Below, in pieces: positions 45,760 through 54,750 of a stretch of DNA of 62,576 nt. The stretch is from JADGGM01 sp027307005 (GTDB taxonomy: Bacteria; Gemmatimonadota; Gemmatimonadetes; Gemmatimonadales; Gemmatimonadaceae): NCBI GenBank assembly GCA_035455745.1, contig DATIEP010000084.1:1-62576 (forward strand). The letters run 5' to 3'. Under the pieces are notes generated by a model. It was not told where the DNA came from and made no database searches. It saw nothing but the letters and a program-made list of their open reading frames with translations. The first letter of the stretch is position 1. Every line of letters begins with the position of its first letter. Position numbers and translations under genes: made by a program.

Positions 45760-46491
45760 CTAGTGGAGCACCCGTGGGTCGAAGCTGAAAATGACCGGCA
45801 GCACATCGTCGGCGAAGCCGGATGGGAGCGGACCGAACGCCTTGACCTGCGCCGCCTGATCGACCGCGCCCTGACACTCGAGGTCGAAGGCGAAATTCCC
45901 TGAGCGCGTCACGAATCGGAAATCCGAGACCGACCCATCGCGGCGAATGAGGAACATTACCTCGGCCGTGTTGTTGGTGTTCCCGGGCGGGTGAAATCGC
46001 AGCGCGATCTGGCGCACAATGTTTTCGAGATATCCGGGGAATGGAAAGTCGACGCCTTCGGTGTGGACGCTCGCGACGTCGGTGCCGCGGCCTCCCTCGG
46101 GGCCGCCGCCCGCTTTCGCCGGCGGTGTGGTTGGCTTGGCCGGCGTCACATCCGGCGTCGGCGTGGCGGGCGGCGTTTTCTTTCGCGGCGGCGGCGCTTT
46201 GGTCTTCACGGGCATGGGCATCTGCTTCTGCATCTGCTCCGCTCGTTTAGGCACGGGCGGCGCCTTTTCAGCGGGTGCGGTGGTCGGGGGCGTCGGGGTG
46301 ACGACGCCGGCCGCGCGCGGCCCCGGCGGCGCAGCGACGATGTTCACGCGGTACATCGGCGGCAGCGACGGCGAGGCGTGCGGATGGACCGCGATGAACA
46401 GCGCGACGACCGCCAGATGCAGCGCGACCGACAGGCCTAACGGGCCGCCGAGTCGGGCGCCTCTGGGCTCGCTGCGCACGGCGACGCTCAC
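45760..46491 (-). CDS. TonB/TolA-type energy transducer protein
   Basis: The 243-residue protein has one N-terminal membrane helix (LGLSVALHLAVVALFIAVHPH), a long Pro/Lys-rich periplasmic spacer (KTKAPPPRKKTPPATP, about 60-140) and a C-terminal TonB/TolA-like domain (PGYLENIVRQIALRFHPP, EVMFLIRRDGSVSDFRFV). Placed between tolR and tolB, it is the TolA equivalent, though its C-domain looks TonB-like. GTG start overlaps tolR (GTGA). Confidence 0.87.
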   Translation of the reverse strand: MSVAVRSEPRGARLGGPLGLSVALHLAVVALFIAVHPHASPSLPPMYRVNIVAAPPGPRAAGVVTPTPPTTAPAEKAPPVPKRAEQMQKQMPMPVKTKAPPPRKKTPPATPTPDVTPAKPTTPPAKAGGGPEGGRGTDVASVHTEGVDFPFPGYLENIVRQIALRFHPPGNTNNTAEVMFLIRRDGSVSDFRFVTRSGNFAFDLECQGAVDQAAQVKAFGPLPSGFADDVLPVIFSFDPRVLH

Positions 46492-46904
46492 TTCGTGATG
46501 TCCTCGGGCTGGGCGACCAGCCCGACATCGCCCACGCCCGCGCCGCGCATCACCGCCAGCACCTGCACCACCGTGCCGTACGGCACGCCGCGATCGGCGC
46601 GCAGATAGATCCCGTTGCGTCCGCGCTGCGACGCGAGCGCCTTGAACGTCGAGCGGAATTCCGCGTAGGTGAACTTGTCTTCGTCGACGTAGATCTGGCC
46701 CGAGTGGTCGATCGACACGACGAGGCTCGATCGCGCTTCGAGCGGACGCGCTTCGGCGACCGGGAGCGCGATGTCGACGCCGCCCTGCATCATCGGCGCG
46801 GTGATCATGAAGATGACCATGAGCAGCATCATCACGTCGATGAGACTCACGACGTTGATGTCCGCGTTGAGCGACAGCCCTTTCCCGCGCGTGCGGCGCG
46901 ACAT
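46488..46904 (-). CDS. tolR: TolR/ExbD biopolymer transport protein
   Basis: This 138-residue inner-membrane protein of the proton-driven motor has one helix bearing the essential Asp in VVSLIDVMMLLMVIFMITAPM, then a periplasmic domain (VVSIDHSGQIYVDEDKFTYAEF). ATG directly follows the tolQ TAG. Confidence 0.93.
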   Translation of the reverse strand: MSRRTRGKGLSLNADINVVSLIDVMMLLMVIFMITAPMMQGGVDIALPVAEARPLEARSSLVVSIDHSGQIYVDEDKFTYAEFRSTFKALASQRGRNGIYLRADRGVPYGTVVQVLAVMRGAGVGDVGLVAQPEDITK

Positions 46905-47627
46905 CTAGATCCGGCCCTCGCGCACCATCATGGCGATGATCTCCGTGCCGAACCCTTCGAGCTCGTTCTCGAGCCGGTTCAGGCGAGCCGCGAAGATGTT
47001 GTACCCGAAGACCGCGGGAATGGCGACGGCGAGCGCGGCGGCGGTGGCCGTGAGCGCTTCGGCGACGCCCGGCGCGACGGCGCTGAGATTCCCCGACCCC
47101 TTCGTGGCGATGCCCATGAACGCGTCGATGACGCCCAACACGGTGCCGAACAGCCCGATCAGCGGACTAACGGAACCGATGGTCGCCAGCCAGGGGATGA
47201 AGTGCGACAGGCGGTCGCGTTCTTCCGACGTCTCGGAGTCGAGCACGAGCCGCAGCGCCTCGACCTGCGAGCCGCTGAGCGGCGAGCTCGTGGCGTCGCG
47301 CAGCGCGCCCGGCTTCATCTCGGCAAAAAAGTTGACGGCGCGCGAGAACACGCGGGTGAACGGGCTCGCGGGGCTCCGCCGGACGATGCCGGTGGCGGTG
47401 TCGAGCGCCGGCGCGCGCGCGAACTCGCGCGTGAACGTGCGACCCACGCGGTCGGTGCGGCGGAACTCCCACCACTTGGCCAGCATGATGGCCCAACTGA
47501 CGAGCGACAGGACCACGAGCAGGCCCAACACGATTTGCGTGACCAGGGACGCGTGCGTGATCATGTCGATGGGCGCCGTGGGAATGGCGCCGCCGATCTG
47601 TGCCATTACGGGAGCGAGAACCGTCAC
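46905..47627 (-). CDS. tolQ: TolQ/ExbB proton channel family protein
   Basis: TolQ forms the motor stator with TolR. The 240-residue protein has three hydrophobic segments, with the family's FIPWLATIGSVSPLIGLFGTVLGVIDAFMGI (helix 2) and VAPGVAEALTATAAALAVAIPAVFGYN (helix 3). GTG at 47625-47627 has GGAGG seven bases upstream; an ATG eight codons later is possible. It overlaps the epimerase stop as GTGA. Confidence 0.94.
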   Translation of the reverse strand: MTVLAPVMAQIGGAIPTAPIDMITHASLVTQIVLGLLVVLSLVSWAIMLAKWWEFRRTDRVGRTFTREFARAPALDTATGIVRRSPASPFTRVFSRAVNFFAEMKPGALRDATSSPLSGSQVEALRLVLDSETSEERDRLSHFIPWLATIGSVSPLIGLFGTVLGVIDAFMGIATKGSGNLSAVAPGVAEALTATAAALAVAIPAVFGYNIFAARLNRLENELEGFGTEIIAMMVREGRI

Positions 47628-48601
47628 GAGCGTGCCTCCGCGCGTCGTTGCTTGAACCAGTCATAGGTTTGGCGGAGCCCGTCGCCTAACGCGACGGCGG
47701 GCCGCCAGCCGAGGGTGCGCGCTGCCTTGTCGAACGCAATCGCCGAGCGCAGCTGTTCGCCCGGCCGCGCCGGCGCGTGCTGGACCGCGCTCGATCCGCC
47801 CGAAACCTGCGTGAGCATCGTGGCCAGCTGCACGACGTCGGTCTCGATGGACGTGCCGATGTTGAACGCGCGGCTGTCGAGCGCCGTCGCCGGCGGCAGT
47901 GTTGCCGACGCCGCCAGCACGTTCGCCCGCGCGACGTCGCCGGCGTACACGTAGTCGCGCGTCTGCTTGCCATCGCCGAACACCGTCAGCGCGACGCCAT
48001 CGAGCAGACGGTCGCAGAATATCGCGACCACGCCGGCCTCGCCATGCGGATCCTGGCGCGGTCCATAGACGTTCGAATAGCGCAGCGCGACCGTGTCGAG
48101 TCCGTGCACGCGCGCGAAGTATCCCATGTAGTACTCGACGCTCAGCTTCGCCGTGCCATAGGGCGACTGGGGATCCTTGGGCGACGTTTCGGAAGTCGGC
48201 GGCTGCACGAGGTCGCCGTACACCGCGCCGCCGGTGGACGAGAAGACGAATCGTGTGTGCGGCCGCGCGCCATTGCCCGAGGCCCGCACCGCCTCGAGCA
48301 GGTTGAGCGAGCCGCCGATGTTCAGTTGGGCATCCGCCGCGGGATCGGCCACGCTCTTGCGCACGTCGATCTGCGCCGCGAGGTGGCAGATGACATCGAA
48401 GCGGCCGTCGCGCACGAGGCGCGCCGCGTCGGGCGATGTGATGTCGAGCTGGTGGAAGGTCGCGTCGCGCGGAACCTGGTCGCGCTTGCCCGTCGAGAGA
48501 TTGTCGAGAACGGTGACGTCGTCGCCGGCGGCCACGAAGGCCTGCGCGACGTGGGATCCGATGAACCCCGCGCCGCCCGTGATGAGGATCCGCCGCCCCA
48601 T
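47624..48601 (-). CDS. NAD-dependent sugar epimerase (GalE/WbpP-like)
   Basis: An extended SDR of 325 residues: ITGGAGFIGSHVAQAF at the start, HLAAQIDVRKSV, and YGTAKLSVEYYMGYFARVHG with the YxxxK pair. It would epimerise UDP-sugars for surface glycans. It is an odd guest between hemA and tolQ; both junctions overlap (TGATG and GTGA). Confidence 0.9.
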   Translation of the reverse strand: MGRRILITGGAGFIGSHVAQAFVAAGDDVTVLDNLSTGKRDQVPRDATFHQLDITSPDAARLVRDGRFDVICHLAAQIDVRKSVADPAADAQLNIGGSLNLLEAVRASGNGARPHTRFVFSSTGGAVYGDLVQPPTSETSPKDPQSPYGTAKLSVEYYMGYFARVHGLDTVALRYSNVYGPRQDPHGEAGVVAIFCDRLLDGVALTVFGDGKQTRDYVYAGDVARANVLAASATLPPATALDSRAFNIGTSIETDVVQLATMLTQVSGGSSAVQHAPARPGEQLRSAIAFDKAARTLGWRPAVALGDGLRQTYDWFKQRRAEARS

Positions 48602-49902
48602 CAGCGGCTCTCTACGTTAGGCGCGTCATCCGACGGCGCCTCGCTGTCCGACGGCTCGAGCCCGAAGAGATATCGGAGCGCATCCACGATCGCCAATCCG
48701 TGTCCGTTCGCCGATGCCGCGCGCAGCCGCACGCTGGGCTCGTGCAAGAATTTGTTCATCAGGGCTCGGGAAAAAAGGTCGACGGCCGCGCGGTCATCCG
48801 CGGGAAGGTGCGCGAGCTTCTTGAGAGCGTGCGCGAGCTCGTCTTCGCGCACGCGGTCCATCCGCGAGCGAAATGTGCGGAGCACCGGGACGGCCGCCAA
48901 CCCGGCCAGCCATTGCCAGTACAGCTCCACTTCTTCCGCGATCACCGACTCGGCGCTCGGGAGCTCCTGTCGACGGCGTTCGATGTTGTTGGCAACCACG
49001 GACCGGAGGTCATCGAGGTCGTACAGGAACACGTTGTCGAGCGTGCCGACATCGGCAGCGACGTCGCGCGGCAGCGCGATGTCGAGGATGCAGAGCGGCC
49101 GGTCGCCGCGCTGCCGCATCGCCGGCTCGACCTGCGCGCGCTCGACGATCGGGTGCGGCGCCGCCGTCGAGCACAGCAACACGTCGACATCGGCGAGTCT
49201 CGGCCAGCACTCCTCGTAGCGCAGCGCTTCGCCCCCGTGCCGTTCGACGAGGGACACGGCGCGCTCGTGCGTCCGGTTCGCCACGACCGCGGTGCGGACT
49301 CCCTCGCTCACCAGGCACTCGAGGGCGATGTCGGCCATGTCGCCGGCGCCGAGGACCATGGCGCGTCGTCCGCTGAGCGAGCCGAAGATTTTCTTGGCCA
49401 GCTGCACGGCGGCGGAGCTCACCGATGCAGCCCCGCGGCCAACGGCAGTCTCGGTGCGGATGCGCGATGCGACGAGGAGCGACGATTGGAACAGCCGATT
49501 GAGGATGGCGCGCGACGTACTGCGGCTCGCTTCCCAGGCATCGCGCACCTGGCCGTGGATCTGTGCTTCGCCGAGGATCATGGAGTCGAGGCCGGATGCC
49601 ACGCGATACAGGTGCGCGGCGGCTTCGCGATCGCGCCGCACGTATCCATACGACGCCGCGTCCGCGCTTCCGCCTAACCGGCGCGACAGGTGCGCCCAGA
49701 TGCCCGGCGCGGCGGGCGCGTCGCCTTCCACGACGTAGACTTCGGTGCGGTTGCACGTCGAGAGCAGGGCGAGCTCGCGGGCGCGCGTGATCTGCGCGAG
49801 CTCCTCGAGCACGCGCGGCGTTTCGTGCGACGAAATGGCCACTTTTTCGCGCACGTCGATCGGCGCGGTATGGTGGCTCAGGCCGGCCAGGATCAGCGCC
49901 AT
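48601..49902 (-). CDS. hemA: Glutamyl-tRNA reductase
   Basis: HemA makes glutamate-1-semialdehyde, entering C5 heme synthesis. The 433-residue protein begins MALILAGLSHHTAPIDVREK, has the catalytic Cys in LSTCNRTEVYVV at about 50, then GEAQIHGQVRDAW, and the NADPH motif VLGAGDMADIALECL. ATG 49900-49902 overlaps the siroheme gene by 10 bases. hemL and hemB are not in the window. Confidence 0.96.
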   Translation of the reverse strand: MALILAGLSHHTAPIDVREKVAISSHETPRVLEELAQITRARELALLSTCNRTEVYVVEGDAPAAPGIWAHLSRRLGGSADAASYGYVRRDREAAAHLYRVASGLDSMILGEAQIHGQVRDAWEASRSTSRAILNRLFQSSLLVASRIRTETAVGRGAASVSSAAVQLAKKIFGSLSGRRAMVLGAGDMADIALECLVSEGVRTAVVANRTHERAVSLVERHGGEALRYEECWPRLADVDVLLCSTAAPHPIVERAQVEPAMRQRGDRPLCILDIALPRDVAADVGTLDNVFLYDLDDLRSVVANNIERRRQELPSAESVIAEEVELYWQWLAGLAAVPVLRTFRSRMDRVREDELAHALKKLAHLPADDRAAVDLFSRALMNKFLHEPSVRLRAASANGHGLAIVDALRYLFGLEPSDSEAPSDDAPNVESR

Positions 49903-50516
49903 GCCGCCAGCTCTTGCGAGAACTGCCCGCTCTCGACGGCGTCGCAGAAGGTATCGCCGACCAGCGACGCCGACGCGCTGCGCCATTCGTCGCGGGAGCC
50001 GGCGTCCAGCAGCCGCCGCCGCAGTCGCGCGAGGGCCGACACGGCGATGGCGTATCGCGTGTCGAACCGGGACGCGATCGCGTCGCGCACGCGCGCGGCG
50101 ACGCCCGGCACCCCGCCCGCCGTGACGGCAACCACGAGGTCGCCCGCCCGGTGCGTGGCCAGCGTGATGAACGTACCGGCGGCGGGATCGTCGGCGACGT
50201 TCACCAACACGCCTAACGCACGGGCCGAGTCCGCGACGCGCGCGTTGACGTCGGCGCGATCGGTCGCCGCGACGATGAGGGTGGTTCGGCCCGCGACGGC
50301 GTTGGGCGAGAGGTCGTCCGGCGCAAACGGGCGCGCTTCGATGAAGCACCGCTTGCTGCCTAACGCTCGCACGCCGGCGCCGGGCTCGGCGGCGATGATG
50401 CGCACGCGCGCTCCCGCGTCCAGCAGCGCCCGCGCCTTCCGTTCCGCCACGCTGCCGCCGCCGACGATCACGGCGTCCACGCGCGCGCCGTCGAGCGCGA
50501 TCGGATACGCGCTCAC
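49893..50516 (-). CDS. Precorrin-2 dehydrogenase/sirohydrochlorin ferrochelatase (Met8/CysG-N type)
   Basis: The 207-residue protein shows VIVGGGSVAERKARALLDAGARVRIIAAE (NAD-binding), then VVAATDRADVNARVADSARALGVLVNVADDPAAGTF, the core of siroheme synthase N-domain. It should make siroheme from precorrin-2. It starts at GTG overlapping the ccsA-like stop (GTGA) and runs into hemA, a common tetrapyrrole arrangement. Confidence 0.9.
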   Translation of the reverse strand: MSAYPIALDGARVDAVIVGGGSVAERKARALLDAGARVRIIAAEPGAGVRALGSKRCFIEARPFAPDDLSPNAVAGRTTLIVAATDRADVNARVADSARALGVLVNVADDPAAGTFITLATHRAGDLVVAVTAGGVPGVAARVRDAIASRFDTRYAIAVSALARLRRRLLDAGSRDEWRSASASLVGDTFCDAVESGQFSQELAAWR

Positions 50517-51319
50517 AGGAAGCGTCCCTTGAGCGGGTCGATCACGCGGAACGCGATGTAGAGCACCACCACGCCGGCGAACAAGACGTTGGTGAGCATC
50601 GCCGCGCGGTGCGCTCGCCAGCCGCGAACCACACGGCCGATGGTCAGCGCGGTGACCGCGAGCCAGGCGCTGTACGCCCACACCATTTTGATCGCGTGCC
50701 CCGTACGGTACTCGAGCGCGTAGCTCGACGCGAGCCCGATTCCCACCGTGAGCGCGAGCCAGCCGGCGACCACCGCCACGTGATTCACGCGATCCAGCGT
50801 TTCGAGCGGCGGGAAGAACCGGAAGATCGCACCGAAGCGCCGCGACTTGAGCTCGCGCCGCTCGACCAGGTACATGACGCCTGCCGCCGCCGCCGTTGCG
50901 AACGCTGCGATGCCGAGGAAGCTGAGGGCGATGTGCGACGTGAGCCACACGCCGCGCATGCCGTTGGCCTCGGGCCCCGGAACCATGCCGGCGAGGGACG
51001 CGAACCCCGTGAGCAGCGCGGCGAGCGGCGCCGCGAAGAGTGTGAGGCTGACTTCGCGCGCGAGTACTTCGACCACGAGCAGCGTGATGGCAACGAGCAA
51101 CGCGGCGAACGACAGAGCCGGACCGAGGCCGGTGAGCGGCGGTTCGTCGTGAATGCGGACGAACTGGACCAGCGCGGCAGCGTGAATGGCGATGCCGGCC
51201 GCCAGAACCCAGACGACGCTGCGCACTGGAGCGCGAATGGGGCGCGCGAACGGAATGGCCGCCAATCCCGCAGCAGCGAGATACAGCACGATGGCGACGG
51301 CGTGCGCGAGGGCGATCAT
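50513..51319 (-). CDS. CcsA/HemX family cytochrome c assembly protein
   Basis: This 268-residue membrane protein with about eight hydrophobic helices matches the CcsA/HemX group: WLTSHIALSFLGIAAFATAAAAG, the RVNHVAVVAGWLALTVGI segment with a conserved His, and HAIKMVWAYSAWLAV. It likely handles heme or stabilises HemA (HemX role), consistent with its place before the siroheme and hemA genes. Confidence 0.85.
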   Translation of the reverse strand: MIALAHAVAIVLYLAAAGLAAIPFARPIRAPVRSVVWVLAAGIAIHAAALVQFVRIHDEPPLTGLGPALSFAALLVAITLLVVEVLAREVSLTLFAAPLAALLTGFASLAGMVPGPEANGMRGVWLTSHIALSFLGIAAFATAAAAGVMYLVERRELKSRRFGAIFRFFPPLETLDRVNHVAVVAGWLALTVGIGLASSYALEYRTGHAIKMVWAYSAWLAVTALTIGRVVRGWRAHRAAMLTNVLFAGVVVLYIAFRVIDPLKGRFL

Positions 51320-51382
51320 GTCGGTGCGTAATCTACTGAGGATCAGGCAGATCCGTACATGGGCGTCCCGGTTTTCTCCCGC

Positions 51383-51424
51383 AAAAAACGCAGACGGGGA
51401 AGGCGCGCGCGCGCCTTCCCCGTC
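51383..51424 (-). terminator. Intrinsic terminator of the LysM gene
   Basis: A 32-base perfect palindrome (51393-51424; arm GACGGGGAAGGCGCGC) is followed on the minus strand by a T-run (plus-strand AAAAAA at 51383-51388). It lies 49 bases after the LysM stop, in the gap 51320-51472. Confidence 0.8.
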
Positions 51425-51472
51425 ACCTTCATCCTGCGATCGTGCCGTGCTCGTGCACGGCGACGGGACCGA

Positions 51473-52828
51473 TCACGGCATGCGCGCGGTGAGGCGTGCA
51501 GGCGTTCCGATTTTGATCGACGGCTGACGCTGGTCGAGAATGATTGCGGTCGTGCCGTGGTCCGTCACCCTGACCACCTGCGCCAGCGCAATCGGTTCCT
51601 CCGGCAGCGTCACCTGGTCCATCGTGCCAGGAACCGTCGCTTTCTCGCGTGCACGATACAGCGTGAATTCATCGCCGACCTTGATGCCATCCTTGGTGGT
51701 CGCATCCAGGATTACGTAGAAGCCGATTGTCGGAAGCAGGGCGCGCGACGGGATGTAAATCACACGGGCCTGCGGGCCCAGCTGCAGCGGCGCAGCGTGC
51801 GCGTCAGTCGACATGTTGAATCGATCGAGCGGCATGACGCTCTGACCGATGAGCACTTCGTCGTATTGCTGAATGATGCGCACCGTGGTGGCTTCACCGC
51901 CGTTGTCCGTTGCTTCGACCTGAACGATGGCCGTGGGCTGCATGACCTGTCCGCCGTCGAGGAGTATCGGACCGCGGTTGAACACCACCAGGCGGTCTCC
52001 CTTCGCGGCGACGATGCCTGCAGGCAGCGTGATATAGGCGCGCGTTTCGGGACCGAGGCGCTCGGCTACTGCGAGCGTTTTGGCGATGCCCGGAATCTCA
52101 GCAGTGGCGACGAGCTTGCCTTGGCCCTTCGGTCCACCGACCGCGTCCAACCACGGCGCGGCGTAGAACTCTCCGACTCGTACAGGAGTGTGCGCATATT
52201 CGACGGATGTCGGCTCGAGATGGTCGCCGCCGGCCAACCGCTTCTTGAAATCCTCGCGGAACACGGTTGCGCCGCCCGAGCGCATCGGCACCGCTTCTGG
52301 CTCAAAGCGCGGCTCCATCTGATCGACCTGATCGGCGGCGACGTTCTGAACACCGCCGGGGATGTGAAGCACCTGGCCAGGATAGATCCAGTGCGGATCA
52401 CGGACGATGGTCGTGTTGATGCGATAAATCTCGGGCCACAAGAACGGATCGTTCAGGTACGTCTGGGAAAGATCCCACAGCGTGTCGCCTTTCTTGACCG
52501 TGTGCGTCTGTCCGCCCTGGGTCGAGTCGGATGGATTCGACGCTTGCGTGGTGTCGGATGCCGCCGGCATCACGACGGCCGCCGGCTTGGTCATCGTGTC
52601 CGCGGTGGGCGAGGCAGCGTGCTGCGTGTCGGCCGGCGGCGACTGCGCGGGCGGCGACTGCGCGGGCGGCGTCTGCGGCGCCGGAGCTGGTTGCGAGGTG
52701 GAATCTTGTTGGGCGGACAGCGCCGTTGATACGGCCGCTACGGCGAGCAGCGCGACTAACCAGCCAGCACGACTGTTCGGGCGCATGGCCGACTGCCCAT
52801 GAGCTGCGGAGTGCGTGAACGGACGCAT
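51473..52828 (-). CDS. LysM-domain secreted protein, 451 aa
   Basis: A signal peptide (WLVALLAVAAVSTALSAQQ, after a long n-region) leads to a Pro/Gln/Ala-rich segment with 15-bp repeats. A LysM domain (HTVKKGDTLWDLSQTYLNDPFLWPEIYRIN, about 109-165) binds peptidoglycan. A C-terminal beta-rich part of unknown fold follows. I chose ATG 52826-52828 because of the GAGG box five bases upstream; 52786 is an alternative. Probably an envelope or cell-wall factor. It ends in its own terminator. Confidence 0.83.
   Translation of the reverse strand: MRPFTHSAAHGQSAMRPNSRAGWLVALLAVAAVSTALSAQQDSTSQPAPAPQTPPAQSPPAQSPPADTQHAASPTADTMTKPAAVVMPAASDTTQASNPSDSTQGGQTHTVKKGDTLWDLSQTYLNDPFLWPEIYRINTTIVRDPHWIYPGQVLHIPGGVQNVAADQVDQMEPRFEPEAVPMRSGGATVFREDFKKRLAGGDHLEPTSVEYAHTPVRVGEFYAAPWLDAVGGPKGQGKLVATAEIPGIAKTLAVAERLGPETRAYITLPAGIVAAKGDRLVVFNRGPILLDGGQVMQPTAIVQVEATDNGGEATTVRIIQQYDEVLIGQSVMPLDRFNMSTDAHAAPLQLGPQARVIYIPSRALLPTIGFYVILDATTKDGIKVGDEFTLYRAREKATVPGTMDQVTLPEEPIALAQVVRVTDHGTTAIILDQRQPSIKIGTPARLTARMP
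52635..52679. repeat. 15-bp tandem repeat in LysM gene
   Basis: Two exact 15-base units (GGCGGCGACTGCGCG) at 52635-52649 and 52650-52664, plus a degenerate third, encode the Pro/Gln/Ser repeats (AQSPPAQSPPA). Confidence 0.85.
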
Positions 52829-52939
52829 GTACGCCTCATGATCGGTGCGAGTACCAGCGGGAGCGATGAGGAAGTCCGGGCGTGTCTGGCGCGCCCGGCT
52901 CCTCGCTAGTGAGACGCGCCGGATACGTCCGAGTCACGG

Positions 52940-52961
52940 CTGACCGAATGCACTCGGTCAG
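52940..52961 (-). terminator. Hairpin at the ssb stop, weak
   Basis: CTGACCGA (52940-52947) and TCGGTCAG (52954-52961) form an 8-bp stem that overlaps the ssb stop codon (52958-52960). No U-run follows, so termination is uncertain. Confidence 0.3.
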
Positions 52962-53476
52962 AATGGAAGATCGTCATCTTCCTCTTCGAGCGAGCCCTTG
53001 AAATCCTCGAATTCTCCAGTGCCACTACCTGAGCCCGCCGAGGATCCGGCCACCGCGCCGCGCGACCGGTCCGCGGACGCTCGACTGCGCGCCGGCGCCT
53101 CGCCCTCCACGCCGTCTGCGTTCGACCCGCCGCGACCCGAGAGCATGATCATCTCCCGAACGTTGATCTCGGTCATGTAGCGCGTCTGATTTTCCTTGTC
53201 CTGCCACTGGCGATATTCGATGCGCCCTTCGACGTAGACCTTGTCCCCCTTCTTGAGGTAGCGCTCGACGATATCCGCCAGTTGGCTCACCTTGGAGTTC
53301 CAGACGACGCAACGGTGCCATTCAGTTTTCTCTTGCCGATCCCCGGACGGGCCGTTCCAGCTCCGGCTGGTGGCGAGTGAAAACGTCGCCACGCGATTTC
53401 CGTTCGACGTAGAACGCACCTCAGGATCGGCGCCGAGGTTTCCGATCAACGTGACTTTGTTCAAGCTTCGACTCAC
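52958..53476 (-). CDS. ssb: Single-stranded DNA-binding protein
   Basis: SSB covers ssDNA in replication and repair. The 172-residue protein has the OB fold (SLNKVTLIGNLGADPEVRSTSNGNRVATFSLATSR, GRIEYRQWQDKENQTRYMTEINVREMIML), a Gly/Ser/Ala-rich linker and the acidic tail ending EEEDDDLPF, the protein-interaction tip that contacts RarA and others in relatives. Confidence 0.97.
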   Translation of the reverse strand: MSRSLNKVTLIGNLGADPEVRSTSNGNRVATFSLATSRSWNGPSGDRQEKTEWHRCVVWNSKVSQLADIVERYLKKGDKVYVEGRIEYRQWQDKENQTRYMTEINVREMIMLSGRGGSNADGVEGEAPARSRASADRSRGAVAGSSAGSGSGTGEFEDFKGSLEEEDDDLPF

Positions 53477-53569
53477 AAGGCCTCCTGGCAGATGGCGTGA
53501 TCACTCGCGGACGACAGTATAGACAGCCAGCGATTGAGCCGCCAGCAAAGGAACGCGAGGTGGTGCAAA

Positions 53570-54064
53570 TCATCGCGGAGCATGCGTCCGCGGTTGGTGC
53601 AGGTCGAGTTTGAGGACGAGTGCATCTTCGGTCGGCGTGCGATAGTAGCGTCGGCGGCGCATCACCTGCACGAAGCCACGCGACGCGTACAGCGCGCGCG
53701 CCACCTCGTTCGAGTCCCGCACCTCGAGATACACCGACGTCACGTCGCGGGTGCGCGCCTCGTCGAGCGCGGCATCGAGCAGCGAGCCGCCGATGCCCCG
53801 CCTCCGCGAGGTCGATGCGACCGCGAGGTTCGCGATCTCTCCTTCGTCCACGACGTACCAGGCGACCACATAGCCGTGCACGAGATCGTCATCGTCGCAC
53901 ACTACGGCAAACAGCGCGCGCGGATCGCCCAACAAGTTTTCGAACGATGCCCGGGTCCATGCGTCCGAGAAGGCTTCCGTCTCGAGCGCGACCACCCGAG
54001 CGATATCCTCGGCCCTCGCGGGACGAATGCGCACGGCATCGCGGGGTTCCGGTTGCGGCCGCAT
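53570..54064 (-). CDS. rimI: Ribosomal protein S18 alanine N-acetyltransferase
   Basis: A 164-residue GNAT enzyme with RIRPARAEDIARVVALETEAFSDAW and the acetyl-CoA loop STSRRRGIGGSLLDAAL, plus LEVRDSNEVARALYASRGFVQVMRRRRYY, the RimI pattern. ATG 54062-54064 follows the tsaB stop by 5 bases. The longer open frame overlaps tsaB and is not supported. Confidence 0.88.
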   Translation of the reverse strand: MRPQPEPRDAVRIRPARAEDIARVVALETEAFSDAWTRASFENLLGDPRALFAVVCDDDDLVHGYVVAWYVVDEGEIANLAVASTSRRRGIGGSLLDAALDEARTRDVTSVYLEVRDSNEVARALYASRGFVQVMRRRRYYRTPTEDALVLKLDLHQPRTHAPR

Positions 54065-54069
54065 TGCAA

Positions 54070-54750
54070 TCACCGAGTGTACAGCGGTCGTCCGTGCGCC
54101 TGTTCCCACCGCACCTGCGCCTCCGCTGGCCGACCGTAGTTCGGCTCCCACGTCGCGAGATCGGCGGGTCCGCCGGCATCGATCAGCGCTTGCACGCGGG
54201 CGACACCCCGAGCGTGCGGCGTGAGATGACCCGCCTGATCCGGTCCGACCAGGCGCGCGCCGAATCGCGCGGCGTACGCTTCAATGTTTGCCCGCGGTTG
54301 GACGGACATCCCGTCGATCTCGCCGATGGCGCATTGCTCATCCACCTCGAACGCTTCGGTGTATACGTCGCCGCGGAGCGCGTCGAGCACGGCGACATAG
54401 CGCCCTGGCCGGCGCGCGAGATCGTTGCCCGCGACGATCAACAAGAGCGATGACACGCCATAAAACGGAATCCGCCCTGCACCGTCACCGAATGCGAACG
54501 CCTTGGCTATCGACGCCGCAATACGCAGACCGGTGAAGCTTCCCGGGCCGCTGCCGCACGCGATGCGCGCAACGTTCTCGAGCGTCACTCCCGATGTGCG
54601 CAGCAACTCGACGATTGCCGGAAGAAGCGTTTCGCGTCCGACGTTGCGCATCGCCACCTCGGATGCGGCGAGCTCCTCGGCGCCCGCGAGGAGCGCTGCC
54701 GTTCCAGCGTGAGTCGAGGCGTCCAGCGCCAGTGTCAGCGCGCGTGTCAC
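54070..54750 (-). CDS. tsaB: tRNA t6A biosynthesis protein TsaB
   Basis: TsaB (YeaZ) is the partner of TsaD in N6-threonylcarbamoyl-adenosine synthesis. The 226-residue protein opens LTLALDASTHAGTAALL and has the ACGSGPGSFTGLRIAASIAKAFA hallmark. GTG 54748-54750 overlaps the tsaE stop (GTGA). tsaD is not in the window. Confidence 0.93.
   Translation of the reverse strand: MTRALTLALDASTHAGTAALLAGAEELAASEVAMRNVGRETLLPAIVELLRTSGVTLENVARIACGSGPGSFTGLRIAASIAKAFAFGDGAGRIPFYGVSSLLLIVAGNDLARRPGRYVAVLDALRGDVYTEAFEVDEQCAIGEIDGMSVQPRANIEAYAARFGARLVGPDQAGHLTPHARGVARVQALIDAGGPADLATWEPNYGRPAEAQVRWEQAHGRPLYTR

Noticed and set aside
52940..52961. Strong terminator at the ssb stop
   Set aside because: The stem is good but no U-run follows; kept only as a low-confidence hairpin.
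53477..53569. tRNA or small RNA between ssb and rimI
   Set aside because: No arm complementarity of a tRNA, and no terminator or promoter pattern strong enough to support an RNA gene.
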